From positions 3,923,001 to 3,987,000 of the forward strand of contig NZ_CP036498.1 of NCBI RefSeq assembly GCF_018279705.1: a stretch of 64,000 nt of DNA, read 5' to 3'. Source of the DNA: Tardiphaga alba (GTDB taxonomy: Bacteria; Pseudomonadota; Alphaproteobacteria; Rhizobiales; Xanthobacteraceae). The notes under the pieces are model-generated. The model had not been told where the DNA came from and did no database searches. It saw only the letters and a program-made list of their open reading frames with translations. The position numbers and the translations under genes are program-made. Within the stretch, counting starts at the first letter, position 1. Every line of letters begins with the position of its first letter. Positions 18,429 to 27,404 of this stretch are shown one piece after another.

Positions 18429-21400
18429 TACGCCGCCCCAACAACTCAACCAAATCCCTCGGCGCGGCTTCGCCAGGCACCTCGGGAAGCTTGACGATAT
18501 CCACCCCAAGTCGGCGCATGCCGCAGCAAGCCTGTTCGTTACAAGGCCTGACACCGCCAACACCTGAAAGCTTGGCCAATAAAGTTCGTATAAAGTGCCG
18601 TCAACCGTGCGCGGGACGGGGCTGGCAATCCCCACCGGCTTATCGCACCAACCCAGCCACTTGCGGCCTCCGAAGGCTCTGCCTGCACAACCTCAGGCTC
18701 TGCAAGCTGGCAAAGAAAGGCCGTGACCTCCGCATCGCGACGATCAATCAGATTATGGTCGGGCTGGTTGAAGTAGGAGAGCAGGCAACGGTAACAGCCA
18801 GCGACACAGGCTTCCGGCCGCTCCTTGAGACCAGCCCCATCCGGCGCGAAATCATAGTGCATGAGATCTAGCGCCTGACGGGCGATCTCCGCCGTTCGAC
18901 GCGGATCTGAGACAAGGCGGTTCAGAACACCTGCTCCGCCCTCGGTCGCCTCATAAAGCAGGATTGCCTTGCGGTCCTCGCGCGCAGGCAACGGCTCGCC
19001 CAAGAGTTCGCCTTCTTCAAGCTCGGCAACAATCTGGATACCTCGCAGAAGAGCGTGCTGCAGAGTTGCCATCTGCCGCTCGTCGAAATTTGCAAGCGGC
19101 CGTACCAGAAGCGCGTTCTTATGGTCCTCGACGATCGGCACGATCCGCTGCGACTTCGGGATCGAGACATCCATGTCATCATCATCCCCGCCGTTGAGCG
19201 TATCCTTCACCCATCGGCCTGACGTCGGATCGATGCAGAACCCGTTTATCGACTTGGACTTCCGACGACGAAGTCCCTTGTTGACGCGCGATAGCTTCGC
19301 GCGCGCGCCATAATCTAGAAGCAGCAACGGCCCTGCTTCCGAACGCAAGGTGAGCGTGCGGATATCAGGAACGCCCTTTTCGAATTGCCACTGAAAAACG
19401 GTCTGGATCTCAAAGCCGCGCCTTTGCCGGTCTTCATCATTCGCCGTGATCCGAGACGACGGCGCCGTTTCGACATTGTCGATCCGATAGACATTGTCGA
19501 GCCGATCCACACCGGCCAATGACGCGCCGCACGCGTGGCATCGCTCGAGCTTGTCATCAGTGTGAGCCGCTCCGCACTCGCTGCACAGGATGAGGCTCGT
19601 GGTTGCCAGTTTGCCGTCGTCGAGGCGACCGTGCGCCGGCAGCTTCGCACGGACAACCCGGTAGGCGCGCCCCTCGTGATAAATCAGGCTGTTGGGACCG
19701 AACTCGGAAATGGCGAGAAAGCGCGGCCTTTGCAGCACGGCCGCACGTTTGGTCGCAGGGATAAAAGCATAGAGCGGGAGACGCGGGAAGTTGTACCCCG
19801 GCAGAAATCCTTCGGTCGCCAGATATCGATAAGTGTAAAAATCGGAACCGTTCGAAGCCTGTCCTCGCTCGAGCATGTCAAGTTCTTCCGTCGCCCGGAA
19901 ATGACGGCGCGCAGCCTCTTTGCGTTCGCCCGGTTTGAAGGACGTCTTCTGCTGGATTTGATGCGCCTCATCCTGTTCACGGCGTGCGCTTCGGTAGAGC
20001 TCTCTCCACCGACTGAAGCTGCTTGCGAAATTCTGCGCAGCTTCACGGTTTGTTTCATCAACGAAGGCGTCGATATCGGCGAGCCACGGCGCGTCGGCCA
20101 ACTCGACCGCGCTGACGGTCTGATCAAGAAGGCGGCGCATCGTAGGCTTTGCGGCTCCGTTTGCAGCAAGCTTTTCGAACGCCGCTTGGATTGGATCGGA
20201 GATCGGCATCTCCGGTGTTGCCATGTTCAAGTTTTCAGGGATGGCTGGCTTCAGCGGCACTACGGCTGCCGCCAGCCATTCCGCATGGAGGTGGCTCCGC
20301 AGCAGGTCGCGATTGGCAAGATCGAGGGCCGGCGGCTTCACCACGCCCGCGACAAGCCCTTGTCGGTTGTTGAAGTAATATTGGTCGTGGGGGACTGCGC
20401 AGCACAATAGGTGACGACTAGCGCTGCTTGACCACTACGGCCAGCACGGCCGGCTCGCTGCACGTAATTTGCCGGTGTTGGCGGTGCATTCCGGAGAAAG
20501 ACAGCGTTCAGCGCACTGATATCAACACCGAGTTCCATCGTCGGAGAACAGAAGAGCGCCGGAAGGAAACTGGCGGGTTCGCCCTCTTGGCGCATTTCGT
20601 CCCGATTCTGGGCGATCCTTTCGACATCTGACTTCCCGAACCGAAACCGATCTTCGCGCCAAGCACGAACTTTTTGATCGACTTGGGCGGTGTGCTCCCG
20701 AGCCTCGAAGGCGAAGGGCAAATTACCTTCCTGCCCGAGCATTTCGGCGACATCCTCGTAGAGCGTGCGGAAAAATGGATTTTCGCGTTTCCCGTCGGCC
20801 CTCTTGATGGCTGGAAAAAGGCGCAAGGCGGTCGATGACAGGCGCCACGCAGGAGCTTCTTCGCCGGTAACCACCCGCCGGACGACCTGGTGGTTTTCGG
20901 CCGCACGCAGGAGCGTGGCGATCACATCGTTATACTCCTTGACTGGAAGCGGCTCCCCCACAGATCCTTGCTTCGCAGGGCCTTACCTAAGGCTGTCCGC
21001 CAGCCGGCTCGTACAATCAGTACATCTTCTGCCGCGCTGATCTCCGCCTTGCTCGGCGGATCAATCATCAGGAATCCGGCCTGCCGCAGTTCCTGTTCTT
21101 CGTTTTGATCGATCAGCCAAGGATCGCGCAGGTGATTTCTGGACGTCTCGGCGATTTGCAATATCCGCTGGCGATCCAACGCTTCGGTGGCAATCGCAAG
21201 GCCGCGACGCATATAGTCGAAAAGCAGCGTGAAGAGTCGGGCCCGTAATTGGGGCGTGCTCGCCGCCAGTCGCGGATTGACGGAAAACTCCTCGTCATCG
21301 CTTGCGAGTTCACTCAGTCCCGGAAACCGCACCTCCACTAAGCCGGCTTCTTCGAGATTTGGATTGGTAAAGCGCCAGCCCTTCCGAAGATCCGCCCATA

Positions 21401-23570
21401 CGCGATGTGCCAAGATCGACGTCAGCACTTCCTCGGCGGCCTGTCTGTTGTGGAATCCCTTTACGCGCGGATCGGCCATCCAATCGGAGAGCCGCCGAGA
21501 TTCCTCCAGATCAAAGCCAAGCGCCCTGCGAACAGCTTCCCCGAATCGAACGTCTGCAAGGCCCTTATCGCCTGCGTCCCGCACGGCACGTAGTATACCG
21601 CCACGTAGCAAGCTGACGAAAATGAAGTCATTGAAATGCCCAGCCTGGAGGGCCGCGTCCTGCCGGTTGTCTGTGAATCCCAGAAGCTTCCGTGTGCTTT
21701 CCTCAAGCGTGCCGTCGGCCTCCATCCACGCCAGGATGGTCGAGACGATGAGCGTTGTCGCCGAACTGCGGCCTTCAGCCGACAGACCTGCCAGTTTGTT
21801 GATGTCACGTGCCTGTTGAGGCGGCTGATGGCGGCAGTGGGGGCAGAAGCGATATTTGCCGCCGAAGAACCATGCGGGCACCCCATCGTCGCCGAGCGAC
21901 CCATCAGGCTTCACATGTAGGAGTTGCCCCTCGTGTTTGCCGCGATGGCCTCCTTTGAGGCGCTCTTTTCCGGCCGGTGTGGTCTCCTGCCAGTCGTCGG
22001 GATAGTCAGCGACAGCGCCCCCGAACTGGAAATCGGCATTGACCGCGGGAATTAAGAAGCCAGCAAGCGAGCCGTCGGGTTCTGGGCCTTCACTTGCTGG
22101 CTCATCGATGGCCCGCGCGAGAACGCGTGTACCATCGAGCGCGTTTTCAATGCGAACGCTGTGGTGCTCGTGACCGCATTCTCGGCAAAAGAAAACAGGA
22201 TACAAGCGCGCGTTCGGGTCAAACGGATGAAAGACCTGCCCCTCTAGCACGACACGGCGGGCGTTAGCGGGCTCGATTGTCGCATACGCGTGCCCGGCAC
22301 CCGAAATAAAACGATGAAGTTTGAACGCCAGAAAAGCACGATCGCCGGCACCACCGCGAAGATCCTCGCGACGCCCCATCAACGACAGCATCCCAGCAAG
22401 AGCAGTCCTGCATTCGCCAGAAGGAATCTTTGTCTGAGCCGCTAGTTTGCAGGTCGCATCGCTCAACGTCATGGGCGCGCGTCGGCGCAGCTTTTCGCCT
22501 TCAGCGAGCCCGATCTCGATCTCGATCCAGCAGGCCAGCGGATTGCCGTACAGCTCTTTGTCCGAGAGCTTGGCTGGGATTGGCATTCGGATCGCATCGA
22601 CGAGTAATGCTCCGAGGCTTGTGCTGTTGATAAGAGGGTCCGTTGCACGGGCAAGATTCTCGTCGATGATCGAAGCCGAACTCAATTCTTCTCCAAAGAT
22701 CAGCTTGCCAACGCGAGCGACAGCACTCGCTCGCTCGGTCTCGTCCGGCGCGCTTGACATCGTCGCGGACGTACCAATGCAGAGTAACTTGCGCTCTTTG
22801 ACGAGGCGATCCTTGACGCGACGCACCAGCATGGCGACATCTGCTCCCTGGCGGCCGCGATACGTATGTAGTTCATCCAGGACCAAGAAATCCAAGCCGC
22901 ATGCATTGGCGATGACAGCACGATCCAGCTCGTCCTGCCGCGTCATGAGCAATTCGAGCATCATGAAGTTTGTGAGCAAGATGTCGGGCTTGGCTTTGGC
23001 GATCGCGTGTCGCTCCGCATCGCTTTCCTGGCCTGTATAGCGACCAAAAGTCGGGCGAAACTCCTCTTCGACCCCCGAGCCACCTATGAATTTTTCAAGT
23101 TCCTCGAGTTGGCTGTTGGCCAACGCGTTCATGGGATAAATGATGATCGCGCGTGTCCGCTGGGCCTCGCCCGCGCGCCGCGCGCGCACGACCGCATCTA
23201 CGATCGGCAAGAAGAAGCAAAGCGATTTTCCCGAGCCCGTACCGGTTGTCACGATGAAGCTTTCACCATTGCGCGCTTTCGCGACAGCGCGCTCTTGGTG
23301 GCGATGAAGCTTGATCGGCACCCGGTCTGGACCGCTTGCGAATATCTTGGTGAGGGCCGGATCGAGCACACCCTGGGCGACAAGCCCATCAACGGTGTGA
23401 CCAGCTTCAAAATGCGGATTGATTGTGATGAGAGGCTCAGGCCAGAAACGCTGCTCCTCGTAAGCAGCGTCGACCTGAGCGCGAATTTCAGGCGCGCGGA
23501 TTTCCGAGAAGGAGCGTGCAAATGACTCGTATCGCTCAATCAAAGCCTGATCGAGATTGAATATGTCCAA
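18428..23570 (-). CDS. Helicase fused to DUF1998, DrmA-DrmB-like (five single-base breaks)
   Basis: About 1715 aa as one gene after adding single G/C bases near 20957, 20391, 18620, 18505 and 18437. TTG start at 23570 behind GAGGGAG. N-terminal helicase: motif I GTGSGKS (110-116), DELH (232-235), GTSATMSS, then after the first break [20 protein letters not shown] and QRAGRAGR. Cysteine pairs FFCRECG, RFCPHC and LCSECG..CHACG look like zinc ribbons. The C-terminal DUF1998 domain shows [13 protein letters not shown] and the [19 protein letters not shown] signature. DISARM normally has these as two proteins (DrmA helicase and DrmB DUF1998); here they would be fused, as in MrfA/YprA-like proteins. 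It leads the five-gene operon. The last break (18437) is the least certain; it gives a stop overlapping the next GTG. Confidence 0.82.
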
Positions 23571-23908
23571 GACGCTCCCTCTTCAGGCTTAGTGCTTCAA
23601 CTAATGTTTGAAGCGCGCTTTTATGGCATCCGGAAACAGAACGTTGCCGAAATCGCCTATCAGCATCAGATCCCCAGCTTTCAGATAGACTATCGCAAAT
23701 AAATGCTTCCACTGCTCTCACTTCGACAATCTGTGCACCGTTTCCAGCAAATACGCTTCCTTCTTAAACGAGGGCCATCAGAAGTTGCATAAGGCAACGG
23801 ACTCGTGATTAATATTCCCACGGTGGAAGGTCCGATTCGTCGGGATAACTCCCTTGGAAAACATACAAGTGTCCGCGCCCCGAACACACGACCTATGAGC
23901 TTGGCTGT
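23571..23908. promoter_or_regulatory. Divergent promoter region between two defence operons
   Basis: This 338-base gap separates two operons transcribed away from each other and must hold both promoters, though I cannot place -35/-10 boxes with confidence. An inverted repeat GCTTCAA-7-TTGAAGC lies at 23594-23614, only 24 bases upstream of the minus-strand TTG start, and could be an operator or a leader hairpin. No regulator gene is adjacent. A minus-strand frame across 23590-23720 (ending ALQTLVEALSLKRER) looks mildly protein-like, but no family is apparent. Confidence 0.5.
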
Positions 23909-25258
23909 TTGTCGCTTCTAATTCTCAAGTCGCCGCCCAAGGGCCTGTTCTGGGCAGCTCCCTCCGATGGAGATACCGACTTTACGCCGGAGGATCCACT
24001 CGCGCTGGATTACCTCGGGCAACAGGTCGGGCTCTGGCTTTTTAGGGACGTCACCACGCGCACCAGCCGCGCGCAGAACTACGCAGTCGTGCTTTACGGC
24101 CTAGATCTCGCCGACAAAGCCCTGAGTCAATATGGTTATCCCAGCGATGACGCGATGCGTATTCGTCTTTTCGAACGTTGGGAAAGATTCTGGGCTCTCG
24201 CGACGCTTCAGTACAGAGAGGGCGCCGTTCCCAGCGGGGACGCGGATGCGATGAGAGGCATCCTGGGTGTCAAACGGCATTGGACGCCGGGCAACAAGCC
24301 ACTGCCTCTCGATTTTACTCTCATATCCCGCCAAAGCGAACTAGGTGGCCTTGGCGCGTACCTGTCATCACTGCGGAGATACGGTCTGGTCGTCGAGGGT
24401 TCTTTACGTGTCACCGATCGGGCGCGCGGGATCCTTGAAAGCTTCTGGTCTGAACCGGGCAAACGAGATTCAGCAAAGCTTTACGAAGCCTACGCGCTGG
24501 AAGCCTTGAATCTCGACGAGTCCGTCATTGCCCGCGAAAGCGGCGCAGTTACGCTTGGGGGATTGGGTCGTAGGTCTCGGTTGTCGGTTCTCGGCGAGCA
24601 AGGCCGCACGCAACAGCAAGACCGGTTGTGGGATGCGCTCTTCGAGCAAGCGAGGGACGGATCAACGCTTCCTCTTGCGCAACAGCTGATCAGGGCAAGC
24701 GCGCACGGCATCCTGGACACCGAGACGCTGATCGACGGGATGCTCGCTGAGCGGTGGGCACCTGTTCCCGCCGCAGTGTCTGCCAAGCTTCAGGCCGCAC
24801 GCGCTTTCGGATGTCTGGCCAAAGAGGTCCTCGGGAGGTTCAACCGCGCCTATGGTTACGTGCACGATCATGGCTGGGCTGCCGACGCAGCGGACGTTGC
24901 CCATGAAGCCTTTCCGGCCGGAGAGATGGCGAGGCTGCGCTCGTTCTGCGCGGACATGCTATCGGTGGCCGATGTCGTCCGATTTAGGAAGCTGCAATTC
25001 CACGGACCGGACTTCGTCACCCTAGTCGGAAGATTGATCAGCGCTTCGGACGCGTCCGATGCTCTCAACCAGCTCCTCGCCTACCATAGGGCTGTGCAGC
25101 GCACCCGCAGGGGCGGCGGCGCTTGGCTGCGGGACCAGCAGGGGAAACTGGTCCTCCAGGTCGCCGACTACGGCGGCTATCGGTACCCGATCGCGTTCCC
25201 GGACCTGAAATTCGGCGTGGTCAGAAGGCTGCTTTCCGATCTGGGGAGGATCGCTTGA
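23909..25258 (+). CDS. Unrecognised protein, first gene of PLD-helicase operon
   Basis: 449 aa from TTG at 23909. An ATG at 23895 comes into frame if one T is missing in GTTTG, giving MSLAVLSLLILKSPPKG; I prefer that but cannot prove it. I recognise no domain. The sequence is mostly helical and basic, with a winged-helix-like stretch GAYLSSLRRYGLVVEGSLRVTDRARGIL (about 150-178) and no nuclease or ATPase motif. Its stop overlaps the TTG of the PLD gene, so it is co-translated with a nuclease and a helicase. A role in target recognition or as an adaptor for the other two is a guess from context only. Confidence 0.8.
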   Translation: MSLLILKSPPKGLFWAAPSDGDTDFTPEDPLALDYLGQQVGLWLFRDVTTRTSRAQNYAVVLYGLDLADKALSQYGYPSDDAMRIRLFERWERFWALATLQYREGAVPSGDADAMRGILGVKRHWTPGNKPLPLDFTLISRQSELGGLGAYLSSLRRYGLVVEGSLRVTDRARGILESFWSEPGKRDSAKLYEAYALEALNLDESVIARESGAVTLGGLGRRSRLSVLGEQGRTQQQDRLWDALFEQARDGSTLPLAQQLIRASAHGILDTETLIDGMLAERWAPVPAAVSAKLQAARAFGCLAKEVLGRFNRAYGYVHDHGWAADAADVAHEAFPAGEMARLRSFCADMLSVADVVRFRKLQFHGPDFVTLVGRLISASDASDALNQLLAYHRAVQRTRRGGGAWLRDQQGKLVLQVADYGGYRYPIAFPDLKFGVVRRLLSDLGRIA

Positions 25259-27404
25259 AGATCGAAACAGGTCGCGTGCTCGATCGGCTTCCGGCCGAAG
25301 AACGATGCCTGGGCGCAGTCTTCACCTCCTACAGCTTCGATCCGGCTTTCTTCGAGGAGAACGTGTTGCGCGCGGTGCTCCGGTTGACATCAGATCCAGT
25401 CGAGCAAGCCGAACGCTACCATAATGAGGCCCGTCGCGCGCTGCAGGAGACGCCTGTCGTAGTCGTCGTCGATGCGGGCGAACGTAGAGCCGGCCGCCGG
25501 CTGCCGTACGACCTTCTGGAGGTCTCGGAGGCCGTCTTCCATCCAAAATCTGTGCTGCTTCTCTACCGCGACTTCGCCCGGCTGCTCGTCGGATCGGGCA
25601 ACTTGACGCGACCGGGTTTCGGCGAAAACACGGAGCTTTTTGTCAGCACTGACATGATCTATGTGAGCGGGCCCGACATCGCGCTTCTTGACAGCTTCGA
25701 TGCGCACCTCGGGAGGATTGAAGCCCTCGTGCGCCGGACCGGAACGCAGCTTCGCCTCATCAGGGAGGAAATCCGGAGAAGGTTGCCCACCGCGCAGTCC
25801 CCTGCTCCATCGGCCGGACTGCCATTACTCGACTCGACCGCCGGGCCCATCCTGGATCAGTTCGCCGCACTCATTCCCGCTGGCGCCATCGTCACCTCCG
25901 TCGGAATGCTCGCTCCCTTCTACGAGACGGACGATATCGACGCGGTCGTTGCCGACGATACGTCGGTCTTCGGTCTGCTCGAGAAGCGCGTCGGTCCCGA
26001 GGCGACTCTCGATATCGGTCTTCGGTGGGAGAACCCGCAGATCCAGCCCACCGCGCCTATTGAACTGAGCGAAGGCTTGAACCGCATCTGGGCGATGAAG
26101 ACGGCCGAAAAGGATGCGGATCTCACGTATCTCGTGCCGACTGACCTGACGCGGAACACAATGGCTTATCTCGACGGAGCCGGACAGCGCAGGCGGATGC
26201 CTCTCGATCAGGCGACCACGTCGGTGGAGGATCGGACGTTGTGGATTCAGCCCGATCCGCTCGCGTTCGCTCCCCGGCAGGCGATCGCGAACGCTTCGGA
26301 TCGCTTCTCGAAAGTCCGCTACTGGCTCCATCCTGCCAGTCGCCTCGTCGACGGTCGAGCGACCCACCGTCCGCTGCATGCCAAGATGATGGCGATAGTA
26401 TATCGCTCCGGCACGCGTGATACGACGCTGATCATGATGGGGTCCGCAAACATGTCCCGGCGCGCGCTCCTTCTGAAGTCCGGCAAGGGAGGCGGAAACG
26501 TCGAACTCGGACTTGCTTTCGCGATCGAGGGACATTTCGAACTGCGCGACTTCGTTCCCGACCTCGTCCATGCCCCACCATCTGCATGCAATCCCGCGGA
26601 ACGGGAATTTCCCAAGAAGGATCCAAACTTCGCGCTTGCGATCGACCAGGCAAGCCACGATCCCGGCTCCAAGACGCTTCACGTGTCGTGGACGCCGATG
26701 GCGGCGGCCTTAGCTTCCTGGCGGCTGTCCTACGACGGCCGCGACATCGCCTCTTCCGTCGAAGCACCATCGCTGGCTGTATGCGTAAAGGATTTCACGC
26801 TCAATCCATCGACGGCCGAGGTCATCCTCCACGTCGACGGGAAGGATTATTCCGCGCCCATTCTCGTCACCGATCTCGTCGGATTGCCCGTCACGTCTTC
26901 CGGAGCCGGTGTCGGGCTCGAAGAACTCCTGCTGCTTCTTTCGCGTCGCATAGGCACTGAGCGGACCTTGCTGATCGCGGAGCGACGCAACTCCAAGAAC
27001 GGCGACGGACTGACCTCCCTATTCGGGAGGGGTTCTCTCCAACGGACGTGTTCAAGGCCTGGTGGTGCGCGGCCGAAGACCTCGCGGATGTCGATCTCTC
27101 TGTGCAGGCTTTCCGTCTGCGGCTCGAGGGCGCGCTCGGGATCGAAGCTGCCTGGTCATGCATGCTAGAAGCGGTCGATCAATCGACGCTGTCACGCGAG
27201 GAGTGCTGGTTCTACGGAGCAGAGCTCCTCCGCACTCTGTCCGAATTCAAGTTGCCGCCTTCGCCGGAAATCGATGCGAAGCAGCGTATGATGACCGCCT
27301 TCAAAACCGGTGTCCGGTCGGACATAGAAGCTATCCGCCTGTCGGCGGGAACGCGGCCCTGGAAAGATCTCGTCCTCCGCTTTTACGGGGAGACTACGGC
27401 GTGA
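25255..27404 (+). CDS. PLD-fold nuclease with two HKD-type motifs (one single-base break)
   Basis: 716 aa from TTG at 25255, which overlaps the upstream stop (TTGA) behind GGGGAGGA. Adding one G near 27026-27032 joins the main frame to the 118-aa tail MFKAWWCAAEDLAD... ending in GTGA overlap with the helicase. Two phospholipase-D active-site motifs are visible: FHPKSVLLL...GSGNLTRPGFGENTEL (H96, K98) and LHAKMMAIV...GSANMSRRALL (about residue 376), with asparagine in both and acidic residues following. Proteins with paired motifs form their active site within one chain and include nucleases such as the DISARM subunit DrmC, though DrmC is much shorter. Between unknown protein and helicase, it is likely the DNA- or RNA-cutting subunit (inference). 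Confidence 0.83.

Noticed and set aside
18539..20407. A stand-alone DUF1998 (DrmB) gene
   Set aside because: The helicase motif VI text just upstream continues into it after a one-base addition (Q-S-P-H-D-Q-Y-Y), so it is read as the C-terminal part of the helicase.
10385..20957. Programmed -1 frameshifting in the defence genes
   Set aside because: No slippery heptamer plus hairpin pattern recurs, and the same one-base losses occur in rlmB and other ordinary genes. Missing bases are the simpler explanation.
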